Below, piece after piece: positions 7,714 through 16,868 of a stretch of DNA of 56,679 bases. This stretch comes from Alphaproteobacteria bacterium (GTDB lineage: Bacteria > Pseudomonadota > Alphaproteobacteria > Reyranellales > Reyranellaceae). Made by a program: the position numbers and the translations under genes. The stretch lies in contig JAFKFK010000039.1 in assembly GCA_017307275.1 (NCBI GenBank), positions 1-56,679 of the forward strand, written 5' to 3'. Numbering within the stretch: position 1 is the stretch's first letter; every line of letters starts with the position of its first letter. The notes beneath the pieces were generated by a model, which saw only the letters and a program-made list of their open reading frames with translations, had not been told where the DNA came from and searched no databases.

Positions 7714-8911
7714 TCTTCTTCTCGCGCAGCGCCGCGACTTCGGTCGCGCTGTAGCCCGCGATATCGCGCAGCACCTGGTCCGTGTGCTCGCCCAAAGAGG
7801 GCGGCGGACGCGTGTCGTCGACCGGCGTGTCCGAGAAGTGATAGTTCGAGGCAATCAACGGCACGTCGCCAACGCGGGTTTGCTTGTACGTCTTCAGCAT
7901 GCCGCGACGCTTCACCTCGGGCTCGTCCAGCGCCTCCTTCATGGTGCGGATCGGTCCGGCCGGCAGGTGGCGCAGCTTCTGTGCCCAGTTCTCCTTGGTG
8001 TCGGTCTTCAGCACCTCTTCCATCAGCCGAGTCAGTTCGGGTTTGTTGGCGACCCGATTGGCCACGGTGTTGAAGCGCGGATCCGTCAGCCACTCGGGGT
8101 GGCCGAGCGCCTTGCAGGTGTCGCCGAACAGCTTCTGATTCGCGACAGCCATGTAGATCTTGCCGTTGCTGGTCTCGAACGAGCTGTTGGGCGCCGAAGC
8201 GAAGTGACCGTTGCCGGCGCGCTTCGGCTGCTCGCCGCCGATGAGATAGTAGGAGCCCATGTTGCCGAGGCAGGCGAGCGCCGTGTCGTAGAGCGCGAGA
8301 TCGACATGCTGGCCCTTGCCGGTGTCGCGCCGCGCGTAGAGCGCTGCGTTGACCGCCGCCGTCGAATGGATCGCCGTCATCGTATCGACGATGGCGATGG
8401 CGTGGCGCAGCCCTTCGCCGTTGGCTTCGCCGTTCACGCTCATCATGCCTGACTCGGCCTGCAGAACGGGGTCATACCCTGGCCGATCCGAAAGCGGCCC
8501 GGTCTGGCCGTAGGCCGAGATCGAGAGGTAGATCAGCTTCGGATATTTCGCATGCAGGCTCGGGTAATCGAGGCCGTACTTCTTCAGCACGCCCGGCCGG
8601 AAGTTCTCGACCATTACGTCAGCGGAGGCGAGCAGCCGGTGCACGACGGCCTGTCCCTCGGGCTTGGCGAAATCGAGCGCCACGCTCTTCTTGCCCCTGT
8701 TGTAGGTCATGAAGAAATGGCTCTCGCCCTGCTCGCCGCCGACCCGCGGACCGGCGCCCTTGCGCGTGTCGTCCCCGCCGTCGGGGTTCTCGATCTTGAT
8801 CACCTCGGCCCCCATGTCGGAGAGCATTTGGGTGCACATGGGACCCGCGATTACGCGGGAGAAATCGACGATGCGAATGCCGTCGAGCGGCGGACGACCA
8901 GATGTTGCCAT
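7703..8911 (-). CDS. CaiB/BaiF family (class III) CoA-transferase
   Basis: This 402-residue protein has the family N terminus LDGIRIVDFSRVIAGPMCTQMLSDMGAEVIKIE and downstream RGKKSVALDFAKPEGQ and NFRPGVLKKYGLDY. Full length is as expected for formyl-CoA/carnitine-CoA-transferase relatives. These enzymes move CoA between carboxylic acids through an aspartyl-CoA thioester. The substrate cannot be assigned. It is divergent from a Bug-type solute-binding protein gene (66 bases apart), a frequent pairing in carboxylate catabolism of Alpha- and Betaproteobacteria. Confidence 0.93.
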   Translation of the reverse strand: MATSGRPPLDGIRIVDFSRVIAGPMCTQMLSDMGAEVIKIENPDGGDDTRKGAGPRVGGEQGESHFFMTYNRGKKSVALDFAKPEGQAVVHRLLASADVMVENFRPGVLKKYGLDYPSLHAKYPKLIYLSISAYGQTGPLSDRPGYDPVLQAESGMMSVNGEANGEGLRHAIAIVDTMTAIHSTAAVNAALYARRDTGKGQHVDLALYDTALACLGNMGSYYLIGGEQPKRAGNGHFASAPNSSFETSNGKIYMAVANQKLFGDTCKALGHPEWLTDPRFNTVANRVANKPELTRLMEEVLKTDTKENWAQKLRHLPAGPIRTMKEALDEPEVKRRGMLKTYKQTRVGDVPLIASNYHFSDTPVDDTRPPPSLGEHTDQVLRDIAGYSATEVAALREKKIIG

Positions 8912-8977
8912 GGCTGCAAGGTAGGACTGCGGGCATCGCGCTGTCCATGCGCGAGGGTTTCGTTAGACTGCACCGCC

Positions 8978-9970
8978 ATGAGCAATTTTCGCATGCCGCT
9001 GTCTCGCCGCAGCCTTCTCGCCCTCCCCGTTCTCACCGCTCTGCCTGTGTCGTCGAACGTCCTTGCGCAGGCCGAAACTTTCCCGACCAAAGCGATCCGC
9101 ATCATCGTTCCCTTTGCGCCAGGCGGATCGGGCGACATCACGGCGCGGCTCGTCGGCAAGTACATCGAAGACAAGACCGGCCAACCCTTCGTGATCGAGA
9201 ACAAGCCGGGCGCCAACGGTATCGTCGGTGCACTTTCGGTGAAGGCGGCAGCGCCGGATGGCTACACGCTGATGCTGGCAACCACTTCGACCAACGCCGC
9301 CAACATCCACATGTACAAGAGCCCGGGTTACGACCCGGAAAAGGATTTCCAGGTCGTCGGCATCATCGGTTCGAGCGGCACCTTTCTCGTCGTGCCGGCA
9401 GACAGCCCCTACAAGACGCTGGCCGACCTGCTGGCCTATGCCAAGGCCCATCCCGGCAAGCTGAACTTCGGCTACTTCAACGCCAGCTCGCAGGTGCCGG
9501 CCGAAGTGCTGGCCAAGCGTGCCGGCGTCGAATGGCAGGGCGTCGCCTACAAGGCGATCGGCAATGCCTGGACCGATCTCTATGCCGGCAATATCCAGTT
9601 CATGTTCGTCGACCTCACCGCCGGCCGCGGCCAGGTCGTGGCCGACAAGGCACGGCCGCTCGGCCTCACCTTGCCCGCGCGCAGCCCGCTCTACCCCAAC
9701 CTGCCGACCCTGTCGGAGACCTTCCCCGGCTTCACCAGCACGGGCTTCCTGGCCATCGCGGTGCCGAAGGCCACGCCCAAGCCCGTTCAGGAGCGCCTGA
9801 ACACGCTGATCAACGAGGCGATCACCTCGCCCGAGATCGCCAAACGCTTGGCCGAGGAGTTCGCGCTCAACTCCCGCGCGCTCACGTTGGAGCAGTGCGC
9901 CCAGCAGGATCGCGACGAGCGCGCCAAGTGGGCCGAGTATGTGAAGATCGCGCGGATCGAACCGCAGTAG
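8978..9970 (+). CDS. Tripartite tricarboxylate transporter substrate-binding protein (TctC/Bug family)
   Basis: This 330-residue periplasmic protein has a signal peptide carrying a twin-arginine-like SRRSLLALP start and cleavage near residue 30 (LAQAE). The Bug-family motif follows: FPTKAIRIIVPFAPGGSGD, then KPGANGIVGA and GYTLMLATTS. Bug proteins bind carboxylates or aromatic acids by two bridging waters. No tctA or tctB membrane genes are next to it, so it is an orphan receptor, as most Bug genes are. The start is set by the signal peptide. Confidence 0.93.
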   Translation: MSNFRMPLSRRSLLALPVLTALPVSSNVLAQAETFPTKAIRIIVPFAPGGSGDITARLVGKYIEDKTGQPFVIENKPGANGIVGALSVKAAAPDGYTLMLATTSTNAANIHMYKSPGYDPEKDFQVVGIIGSSGTFLVVPADSPYKTLADLLAYAKAHPGKLNFGYFNASSQVPAEVLAKRAGVEWQGVAYKAIGNAWTDLYAGNIQFMFVDLTAGRGQVVADKARPLGLTLPARSPLYPNLPTLSETFPGFTSTGFLAIAVPKATPKPVQERLNTLINEAITSPEIAKRLAEEFALNSRALTLEQCAQQDRDERAKWAEYVKIARIEPQ

Positions 9971-10000
9971 GTAAGTCGCGAAACCCGCGACCCGATCGCT

Positions 10001-10762
10001 TCATTCCTTAGGTCGCAGCAGATTCAGCATGTCGACCGGCAGCGGGAAGACAATCGTCGAGCTCTTCTCGCCCGCTATGTTGCTCAAAGTGCCAAGGTAG
10101 CGGAGCTGCATGGACTGCGGGCTGCGGGCCATGATGTCACCGGCCTGAACCAGCTTCTCGGCAGCCTGCAACTCACCTTCAGCATCTATGATCTTGGCAC
10201 GGCGCAGACGTTCGGCTTCGGCCTGGCGCGCGATGGCGCGCACCATCTTCTCGTCGAGGTCGATATGCTTCAGCTCGACGTTGGAGACCTTGATGCCCCA
10301 GGCGTCGGTCTGTTCGTCGAGAATGCGCTGGACGTCGGCGTTCAGCCGGTCGCGCTCGGCCAGCATCTGATCGAGCTCGTGCTGCCCCACGACCGAGCGC
10401 AGCGTGGTCTGCGCAAGCTGGCTGGTCGCCTGGTCGAATGCCTCGACCTGGATGATCGCTCTCTCGGGATCGAGCACGCGATAATAGACCACGGCATTGA
10501 CGCGCACCGAGACATTGTCGCGCGAGATGACGTCCTGCGGCGGCACGTCGAGCACACGAGTGCGCAGATCGACCCGCACCATGCGCTGCACCACCGGGAT
10601 AACTAGGATCAGACCTGGCCCCTTGACCGCCTGCAGGCGGCCCAGCGTGAAGACCACGCCGCGCTCGTATTCGAGCAGGACGCGGATCGACATGGCCACG
10701 ATGGTGACGATCGCTGCGACCGGCAACAGCCAGGTGAAGATTTCGACGATCTGCATGATCAT
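10001..10762 (-). CDS. Slipin (SPFH/stomatin-like membrane protein)
   Basis: This 253-residue protein has an N-terminal membrane hairpin segment (about residues 5-27). An SPFH/band-7 domain follows (YERGVVFTLGRLQAVKGPGLILVIPVVQRMVRVDLRT ... DVPPQDVISRDNVSVRVNAVVYYRV). A helical region rich in Ala and Glu (RQAEAERLRRAKIIDAEGELQAAEKL) probably forms a coiled coil. The start is the ATG at 10762, giving an ATGA overlap with the NfeD stop. NfeD and slipin genes are a conserved pair; the NfeD protease cleaves the C-terminal part of slipin in characterised homologues. Confidence 0.93.
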   Translation of the reverse strand: MIMQIVEIFTWLLPVAAIVTIVAMSIRVLLEYERGVVFTLGRLQAVKGPGLILVIPVVQRMVRVDLRTRVLDVPPQDVISRDNVSVRVNAVVYYRVLDPERAIIQVEAFDQATSQLAQTTLRSVVGQHELDQMLAERDRLNADVQRILDEQTDAWGIKVSNVELKHIDLDEKMVRAIARQAEAERLRRAKIIDAEGELQAAEKLVQAGDIMARSPQSMQLRYLGTLSNIAGEKSSTIVFPLPVDMLNLLRPKE

Positions 10763-12153
10763 TGCGTTTTCTCCCCGATCCGGCCGACGTGGAGAGTGAG
10801 GCCGTCGCGACGATCGACCCGCACGCGCGTGCCGGCGCCGAGCGGCTGGCTGGCGCGCGCCGACCAGATCTCGCCGTGCACGCGAATATGGCCGCGACCA
10901 CCTTGCTCGCCGGCCTGCCAGTCGAGCACTTCGCCTTCCAGGCCAATCATCTGCTCGGCGCCGGTCACTACCTTGCGCCGGCGGACGCGCATGATCATGC
11001 CGACCAGCCCGAACAACAGCAGGGCGTTGGTCGCCACGGCCGCAATCAGCACAGGCCAGGCGACGGAGAGGTCGATGTCGGCGCCGGCCGGATCGAACAG
11101 GAACAGCCCGCCGAGCAGGAAGGCGACGGCGCCGCCCACACCCAGCACGCCGAAGCCTGCCAGGAAGACCTCTGCCACCATCATCGCCAGACCGGCGACC
11201 AGCAGCGCCACACCGGCGAGGTTGAGCGGCATGACCGACAGCGCCATCAAACCCACGACCAGGCAGATCGCCCCAACTACACCGGGTGCAATATGTCCGG
11301 GGCTCATGAACTCGAAGATGATGCCGTAGACGCCGATCATCAGGAGGATGAAGGCGACGTTGGGCTCGGTCAGAATGGCCAGCACCCGAGCCTTCCATCC
11401 CTGCTCGACGACGACCAGCTGGGCATGCCGCGTCGCCAGTATGTGCTCGCCGTCGCTGGTGCGCACCCGCCGGCCGTCGACGCGATCCAGCAGATCGGCG
11501 ACGCTCGTGGCCAGCAGATCGACCACTCTTTCACGCTCGGCCTCCTCAGCGGTGAGGGTCGCCGCCTCGCGTACCGCTTTCTCCGCCCAATCGGCGTTGC
11601 GACCGCGCATCTGCGCGAGGCTGCGCAGATAGGCCACCGCGTCGTTGGTGATCTTGCGCTCCATGGCGCCGCCGCCCGCACCTTCGCCTTCCTTGGGTTT
11701 CTCCGGCTGTGGTGATATCGGCGGCGCTCCTATCTGGACCGGCGTCGCCGCGCCAAGATGTGTGCCCGGCGCCATGGCCGCGAGATGAGCGGCATAGCTG
11801 ATGTATGTCCCTGCGCTCGCCGCACGCGCGCCGCTTGGCGCAATGAAGACGACGACGGGAACGGGCGAGGCAAGGATCGCCTGGATGATGTCGCGCGTCG
11901 CTGTCACCAGGCCACCCGGCGTATCGAGGCGCAACACGATCAGCCCCGCCCGGGCAGCACGCGCCTGTGCGAACGCCTCGTCGATCAGGTAGACGGTGCC
12001 GACACCGATCGCGCCCTTGACGTCGACCACGACGACCGGTGCGGGCTCGGCCCGACCGGACATGCCGCCGCCCGACTGAGATTGCGCAAAAGAGAGCGCG
12101 ACCGAGCCGATGACGCACAACAGGCCAAGAATACTGGCGAGTCGCAAACGCAT
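10759..12153 (-). CDS. nfeD: NfeD family membrane-bound serine protease (ClpP class)
   Basis: This long-form NfeD protein of 464 residues has a signal peptide ending near residue 23 and a ClpP-like protease domain (about 38-230). The candidate nucleophile is S113 in GARAASAGTYIS and the candidate base is K167 in MERKITNDA, matching the Ser-Lys dyad of archaeal 1510-N proteases. Membrane helices follow (about 275-390), then a C-terminal OB-fold domain (GLEGEVLDWQAGEQGGRGHIRVHGEIW). It is translationally coupled to slipin. It lies 98 bases downstream of the cytochrome c gene, so it may be the distal part of the copper run or have its own promoter. Confidence 0.93.
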   Translation of the reverse strand: MRLRLASILGLLCVIGSVALSFAQSQSGGGMSGRAEPAPVVVVDVKGAIGVGTVYLIDEAFAQARAARAGLIVLRLDTPGGLVTATRDIIQAILASPVPVVVFIAPSGARAASAGTYISYAAHLAAMAPGTHLGAATPVQIGAPPISPQPEKPKEGEGAGGGAMERKITNDAVAYLRSLAQMRGRNADWAEKAVREAATLTAEEAERERVVDLLATSVADLLDRVDGRRVRTSDGEHILATRHAQLVVVEQGWKARVLAILTEPNVAFILLMIGVYGIIFEFMSPGHIAPGVVGAICLVVGLMALSVMPLNLAGVALLVAGLAMMVAEVFLAGFGVLGVGGAVAFLLGGLFLFDPAGADIDLSVAWPVLIAAVATNALLLFGLVGMIMRVRRRKVVTGAEQMIGLEGEVLDWQAGEQGGRGHIRVHGEIWSARASQPLGAGTRVRVDRRDGLTLHVGRIGEKTQ

Positions 12154-12251
12154 CGTCGCCTCCGCGGCCGTCACCGATCTCCGCGAACCGGCCACAGCAT
12201 CACGGTAATCCTCACGCCCACAGGGCGACAAGCGAATTTGGCGACCGTGCC

Positions 12252-12707
12252 TTAACGCACTCCGTTCAGCCGGTCGTGCCGCGCCCGGATCTCGGGCGGC
12301 CAGGTGCTCTTGATGTAGGCGAGGATGGCCGCGATGTCGGCGTCGCTGAGTTGCTCGCCGAACGCCGGCATGTCGGTCTCGTAGCCTGGCGGATAGGCGG
12401 CCGGGCCGAGCTTGGTCGTGCGGAACAGGTCGATGTCCGGATGATGCCAGGTGTGGCCCGACGCGTCGTGCGGCGGCGCCGGCAGACGGCCGTTGGGCAA
12501 CCGCTTCTGCCAGTTGGGCTGTCCCTCCAGGTTGGCACCGTGGCAGGAGGCGCAGGCTTCGACATAGAGACGCCGGCCGGTCTCGGTCTGGCGCCGGTCG
12601 GTCGGATCGATCCGAAGGCCGTCCGTCGCCCCGAGGACACCGTAGAGCGTCCCCGCTGCAATCGCGGCGATGCCGATGACCGCCGATACTTTCCAAACGC
12701 GTCGCAT
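12252..12707 (-). CDS. Monoheme c-type cytochrome, membrane-anchored or exported
   Basis: This 151-residue protein has an N-terminal hydrophobic signal or anchor (about residues 7-27). A cytochrome c domain follows with heme-binding C52-A-S-C55-H56 and probable axial Met in TDMPAFGEQLSD (M113). The N-terminal ATG lies one base past the stop of the preceding small gene, and GAAGG is upstream, so translation is coupled. Within a copper oxidase/cupredoxin operon it probably relays electrons from copper oxidation or acts as a periplasmic redox partner (inference). Confidence 0.9.
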   Translation of the reverse strand: MRRVWKVSAVIGIAAIAAGTLYGVLGATDGLRIDPTDRRQTETGRRLYVEACASCHGANLEGQPNWQKRLPNGRLPAPPHDASGHTWHHPDIDLFRTTKLGPAAYPPGYETDMPAFGEQLSDADIAAILAYIKSTWPPEIRARHDRLNGVR

Positions 12708-12708
12708 C

Positions 12709-12987
12709 TCACTGACCTTCTTCTCTTTCACCTGGCTGGTCGTCGCGTGGCGCGATCTGCGGCCAGCACTCGGAGTCGAGGCAGGCGACCTGCACGACAC
12801 GGCCGGAGCCACGGCAGGTCACCTCGTAGAGCGTGATCGACTTCGACAATTCCTTGGGCACGACTCGCGCCGGGCTACAGCCCAGCCGGTCGAGAACCAC
12901 CTGAAGCTCGCGGTCGCTCGCGCTTGCCGTATCGGCAGCAGCCCAGGCAGCGGCGGCCATCGCCACCGCTGCCAGAGACCGGCTCAC
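12709..12987 (-). CDS. Small exported cysteine-containing protein
   Basis: This 92-residue protein starts at a GTG within a GTGA overlap with the CusF-like gene stop. It has a clear signal peptide ending near ASAS (about residue 24). The mature part carries four Cys (C37, C58, C69, C74) and an acidic tail, consistent with disulfides or metal binding. I recognise no named family. Its position between the CusF-like and cytochrome c genes suggests a periplasmic copper accessory role (inference). Confidence 0.8.
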   Translation of the reverse strand: MSRSLAAVAMAAAAWAAADTASASDRELQVVLDRLGCSPARVVPKELSKSITLYEVTCRGSGRVVQVACLDSECWPQIAPRDDQPGEREEGQ

Positions 12988-13274
12988 TTGCCCTTGTCCA
13001 TCGAGGTAATGGTGATGGCGCCGTTGACGCGGTCGGCCTCGAACTTGACCTTGTCTCCGGCCTTGACCTTGTCGAGCATCGCGGGATCGGCCACGCGGAA
13101 GACCATGGTCATGGCATCCATGTCGAGGCTCTTGATGGGCCCATGCTTCATGGTGATCTTGCCTGCTGCCTTATCGATCTTGACGACCTCGCCGTTCACC
13201 TGATGGCTGCTGGCGAAAGCCGTTCCCGCAGCCAACAACATCGCCGCGATGGCCGAAACAAACAGTCTGATCAT
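12984..13274 (-). CDS. CusF-like periplasmic copper-binding protein
   Basis: This 96-residue protein has a signal peptide ending near FASS (about residue 23) and a single small OB-fold CusF domain. Aligned with E. coli CusF, metal ligands H36, M47 and M49 correspond to H44, M55 and M57. The cation-pi tryptophan W44 is replaced by M52, giving a DMDAMTM motif. Characterised CusF proteins bind Cu(I)/Ag(I) and hand it to CusB; no CusB is encoded nearby. It lies 11 bases downstream of the cupredoxin gene and overlaps the next gene by 4 bases. Confidence 0.9.
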   Translation of the reverse strand: MIRLFVSAIAAMLLAAGTAFASSHQVNGEVVKIDKAAGKITMKHGPIKSLDMDAMTMVFRVADPAMLDKVKAGDKVKFEADRVNGAITITSMDKGK

Positions 13275-13285
13275 TGGACGCTCCT

Positions 13286-13759
13286 CTACTGGACGGTGAT
13301 GGTGCCGAACATGCCGGCTTCGCGATGCCCGGGAATCAGACACGAGAAGTCGAACTTGCCGGCCTTGGTGAACTGCCAGACGATCTCGCCGGTTCCCTTC
13401 GGCTTCAGGCGCTTCGCATTGGGATCGTCGTGCTCCATGTCGGGGTTCTTCTCCATGTCCTTCATGTGCTTGAGATTCTCCTCGACGGTGCCGACCACGA
13501 ACTCATGGTCGATGACTCCGTTGTTGCGCAGCTGAAAGCGAATCTGCTCGCCGCGACGCACCGTGAGCGTGTCCGGCTGGAACAGCATCTTGCCGTCGGA
13601 TTCCCGCATCACGATCTGGACGATGCGCGCCGGCTTCTTGGGGTCGCCGGGCTTTCCGTAGGCCGTCTCCGCGCCGTGACTATGGCCGGGATCGGCCCAG
13701 GCCGCCGTCGAGAGCAAAGCCGCCGCGACGCCAGTCGCAAGCACAGTGAGAAGTTTCAT
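13286..13759 (-). CDS. Periplasmic cupredoxin (plastocyanin/azurin-like)
   Basis: This 157-residue protein has a signal peptide (cleavage after AWA, about residue 22) and a His-rich mature start (DPGHSHG). A cupredoxin fold follows with the complete type 1 copper set H85 (VIDHEF), C140, H145 and M150 in SCLIPGHREAGM. A Met/His/Asp-rich insertion (about 98-112) resembles copper-loading segments. It has a strong AAGGAGG ribosome site. It lies between the multicopper oxidase and CusF-like genes and probably shuttles electrons or copper in the periplasm. Confidence 0.92.
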   Translation of the reverse strand: MKLLTVLATGVAAALLSTAAWADPGHSHGAETAYGKPGDPKKPARIVQIVMRESDGKMLFQPDTLTVRRGEQIRFQLRNNGVIDHEFVVGTVEENLKHMKDMEKNPDMEHDDPNAKRLKPKGTGEIVWQFTKAGKFDFSCLIPGHREAGMFGTITVQ

Positions 13760-13794
13760 CGTTGCCTCCTTGTTGAACGCCTTTTGTCCGAACA

Positions 13795-15195
13795 TCACTT
13801 GTGACTGCCGTGGCCGCCCGGCTTGACGACGCGCAGTGTCTCGTTGGGCTTGGCTGCGGGAGCTGCTTTGGTTGCCGGAACGGGCGCGCGTGTCGTCGCC
13901 GGCACGGGGCCCTTCCATTCCCAGGCAACCGTGCCGGGCGGGTGCTGGTACCAACCGGGATCCTTGTAATCGCCGGCCGCCAACCCCTCGCGCACCTTCA
14001 GGACCGTGAACATGCCGCCCATCTCGACGGCGCCGAACTGCGCGAAGCCCGTCATCATGGGCAAGGTGTTGTCCGGGAGCTGCATCTCCATCTCGCCCAT
14101 GTCGGCCATGCCGGCGCTGCCCATCGGCATATAGTCGGGCACGAGCTGCTTCATCTGCCGCGCGAAGGTGCGCTTGTTGACGCCGATGAACGTCCTGAGG
14201 TCGTGCCCCATCGCGTTCATGGTGTGGTGCGACTTGTGGCAATGGAGCGCCCAGTCGCCCGGATAGATCGCGTCGAACTCGTAGGCACGCATCCCACCGA
14301 CGGGAATGTCGATGGTGACTTCGGGCCAACGTGCCTCCGGCCGCACCCAACCGCCGTCGGTGCAGGTCACCTCGAAGTCGTAGCCATGCATGTGGATCGG
14401 ATGGTTGGTCATGGTGAGATTGCCGACCCTCACGCGCACGCGATCGCCCTTGGCCACGACCAGCGGATCGATGCCCGGAAAGACCCGGGTATTGAAGGTC
14501 CACATGTTGAAGTTGGTCATCTCCGCGACCTTCGGGACATAGTTGCCCGGCTCGATGTCGTAGGCGGAGAGCAGGAACACGAAGTCGCGATCGACTCGGT
14601 GCAACTTCGGATCGCGCGGATGGACCACGAAGAAGCCCATCATGCCCATCGCCATCTGCACCATCTCGTCGGCATGCGGGTGGTACATGAAGGTCCCGCT
14701 CTTCTTCAGCTCGAACTCGTAGACGAAGGTCTTGCCGGGTTTGATGTGCGGCTGCGTGAGGCCACCGACACCATCCATGCCGCAGGGCAGGAGCTGGCCG
14801 TGCCAGTGGATGGTCGTGTGCTCGGGCAGGTGGTTGGTGACGAAGATCCGCACCTTGTCACCTTCCACCGCCTCGATGGTCGGCCCTGGGCTCTGGCCGT
14901 TGTAGCCCCAGAGCCGGGCGGTCATGCCCGGTGCCATCTCACGTTCCACCGGCTCGGCGACGAGATGGAATTCCTTCCAGTCGCCGTTCTGCCGCCAGGG
15001 CAGCGTCCACCCGTTCAGCGTCACCACCGGCTGATAATCCGGTCCGCTCGTCGGATAGAGCGGTGGCTGCATGGTGTTGGTCGTGACCCGGGGGGCCTCG
15101 GGGATCGATTGCGCCTGTGCGCGTCCGCTGATTGCGGTGGCGCCCAACAGGGCAAGGCCCGAAGCCCCGACGAGATCGCGTCTTGAAAGAGTCAT
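13795..15195 (-). CDS. Multicopper oxidase (copper tolerance type)
   Basis: This 466-residue protein is probably Tat-exported (SRRDLVGASGLALLG near the N terminus). All four copper-binding blocks are present: HWHG at 130-133, HPH at 172-174, HPIHMHG at 265-271, and HCHKSHHTMNAM at 318-329 with C319 as type 1 ligand and M329 axial. A Met-rich stretch near 348-385 (MPMGSAGMADMGEMEM) is typical of cuprous oxidases. It probably oxidises Cu(I) to Cu(II) in the periplasm. It is cotranscribed with the TolC-like gene (15 bases upstream) and the cupredoxin gene. Confidence 0.93.
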   Translation of the reverse strand: MTLSRRDLVGASGLALLGATAISGRAQAQSIPEAPRVTTNTMQPPLYPTSGPDYQPVVTLNGWTLPWRQNGDWKEFHLVAEPVEREMAPGMTARLWGYNGQSPGPTIEAVEGDKVRIFVTNHLPEHTTIHWHGQLLPCGMDGVGGLTQPHIKPGKTFVYEFELKKSGTFMYHPHADEMVQMAMGMMGFFVVHPRDPKLHRVDRDFVFLLSAYDIEPGNYVPKVAEMTNFNMWTFNTRVFPGIDPLVVAKGDRVRVRVGNLTMTNHPIHMHGYDFEVTCTDGGWVRPEARWPEVTIDIPVGGMRAYEFDAIYPGDWALHCHKSHHTMNAMGHDLRTFIGVNKRTFARQMKQLVPDYMPMGSAGMADMGEMEMQLPDNTLPMMTGFAQFGAVEMGGMFTVLKVREGLAAGDYKDPGWYQHPPGTVAWEWKGPVPATTRAPVPATKAAPAAKPNETLRVVKPGGHGSHK

Positions 15196-15210
15196 GGTTT
15201 GCTCCCTGGG

Positions 15211-16647
15211 TCAGAGGCCGAGCGGCAAGGTTTCGGGGGGTGGTGTGGTGTTGATGACGCCGGAGGGCGGCACCGTTCCGCCGACAATCAACGCTGCCTG
15301 CAGGTCCGCGATGGCGAGGTGGAAATCGCGCAGCGCGTTCAACGCCGCGACATTGGCAGAGATGCGGTCGCGTTCCTCGACAAGGACCTCGAACACATCA
15401 ACCAGCATGCCGTTGTAGCGCAGCAGGACCTCCGAAGAGATTTGCCGCCGCAACGGCAGGATACGTGTCTGGTAGTAGCGCGCGATGTCGTAGGTCGCGC
15501 GATAGGTCGAATAGGCAAGGCGCGCTTCCGACCGCGCATTCACCGATCGCTCGGTGAGCCGGTTGATCGCACGCATGTAGGTCTCGCGCGCCGTCGTTAC
15601 CCGTGCTTCGCCGGTATCGAAGATGGGAATGATGATGCCGAGTTCCAGGCCATAGCGAGTCTTCGACGACTGTTCGCCAGCGTCGTTGGACTCGACCTCG
15701 TTGCGATAGCCGAGACCGAGTTCGAGGAAGGACATGTAGCGTGTGGCTTCGACGAACCCGACCGATTTGGCCAAGGTCACGATCTCGTAGCGCAGGATGA
15801 TCAGGTCGACTCGCCGACGCATGGCCTCGACCTCGACATCCGCCAGATTGTCCGCCGCTGCCGGCAGGACCGGCAACCTCGACGGCAGCTTGTAGTCGAG
15901 ATCGCTGCCCCACAGCCCCATGATGCGATTGAGCGCTTCCCGTTCACGCTTCTCGGCAACCCGCGCCTGCGCGACCTGCGCGCTGAGCTCGGCGTAGAAG
16001 GTCGTGACCCTGGCCTGATCGAGCTTGTTGGCGGCACCTGTCTCGCCAAGCTGCTTCATCATGTTGGCGGAAGCGTCGGCGGTCTGGCGGGCCTGTTCGA
16101 GCAGCGTTAGCTGCTGGCGAGCCGCTACCGACCGCACATAGGCGCGCCGAGCATCGACCGACAGGCTCAGCGTCGTCGCGACGGCACGATAGCGCGCTTC
16201 CTCGAACTCGCGCTTCGCGATCTCCGTTTTCCGCGGCAGCGTGGCAAAGGCCAGCAGGTTGCCAACGAGTTGGAAGCCGACCTCGGCAAAACTGCCCGTA
16301 CCGAACGTTCGCGACACCGTGATCGCCGGGTTGGGCGGCAGGCTCGCCTGGACATACTCCGCTTCGGAAATGCCGAGGTCGTTGTACGCGGCCTGCAGGC
16401 CACGATTGTTGAGGAGTGCGATCTGGACCGCAGCATCCTCGCTCAGCGGCTCGGACAGCAGCGCCTGCACGCGCTCGCGCGCACGCTGCGTCGCTTCGGC
16501 CGTTGAGAGCTTGACGGCGTCCTTGCCAATCTCGTTGCGGACGTTGCCGGCGACCGGCGACATGCCGCCGTCCGCCGTGAACTTCGCGCAACCACCCGCC
16601 AGCAAGCCGACGAGAACCGTTGCCGTGACCTTGGAAAGTACGGTCAT
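15211..16647 (-). CDS. TolC/CusC-like outer-membrane efflux lipoprotein
   Basis: This 478-residue protein has a lipoprotein signal with lipobox LAGGC (Cys20). Two OEP repeats of long amphipathic helices follow, as in CusC/OprM trimeric channels. The second repeat contains LELGLGYRNEVE and GLELGIIIPIFDTG. No RND pump or membrane-fusion protein gene is present in the copper run, which is unusual for this family. The ATG overlaps the stop of the upstream lipoprotein gene as ATGA. It probably exports copper from the periplasm, alone or with a distant pump (inference). Confidence 0.9.
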   Translation of the reverse strand: MTVLSKVTATVLVGLLAGGCAKFTADGGMSPVAGNVRNEIGKDAVKLSTAEATQRARERVQALLSEPLSEDAAVQIALLNNRGLQAAYNDLGISEAEYVQASLPPNPAITVSRTFGTGSFAEVGFQLVGNLLAFATLPRKTEIAKREFEEARYRAVATTLSLSVDARRAYVRSVAARQQLTLLEQARQTADASANMMKQLGETGAANKLDQARVTTFYAELSAQVAQARVAEKREREALNRIMGLWGSDLDYKLPSRLPVLPAAADNLADVEVEAMRRRVDLIILRYEIVTLAKSVGFVEATRYMSFLELGLGYRNEVESNDAGEQSSKTRYGLELGIIIPIFDTGEARVTTARETYMRAINRLTERSVNARSEARLAYSTYRATYDIARYYQTRILPLRRQISSEVLLRYNGMLVDVFEVLVEERDRISANVAALNALRDFHLAIADLQAALIVGGTVPPSGVINTTPPPETLPLGL

Positions 16648-16868
16648 GGCGTCCGTCCCGCGCCGGGCGCTACGTTGTCGTTCAGTTCACGCCAGGATTT
16701 CAGGCCGACCGGCACGTGCGGCGCCGTTCCCGTCATGACTGGTTGATAGGGCGCAGCGACAATGGGAGCTTCGGGGCTGGTCGGCCCGGTTGGCGACAGC
16801 TCCTCCAGAGGCGGCGAATTGCAGGCGGCAACGCCAAAGGCGAGCGCCAGGGATGGCAGATACTTCAT
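16644..16868 (-). CDS. Small lipoprotein
   Basis: This 74-residue protein has a lipoprotein signal and lipobox FGVAAC (Cys16). The mature peptide is short and Pro-rich (ELSPTGPTSPEAPIVAAPYQP) with no recognised domain. It overlaps the TolC-like gene start by four bases, so the two are translationally coupled. Similar tiny lipoproteins occur beside copper-associated outer-membrane channels, but I cannot name this family. The start was chosen at 16868 because it opens the lipoprotein signal. Confidence 0.75.
   Translation of the reverse strand: MKYLPSLALAFGVAACNSPPLEELSPTGPTSPEAPIVAAPYQPVMTGTAPHVPVGLKSWRELNDNVAPGAGRTP

Noticed and set aside
9975..9991. Hairpin GTCGCG/CGCGAC between the Bug and slipin genes
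   Set aside because: The stem is short and no U-tract follows on either strand, so I did not call a terminator.
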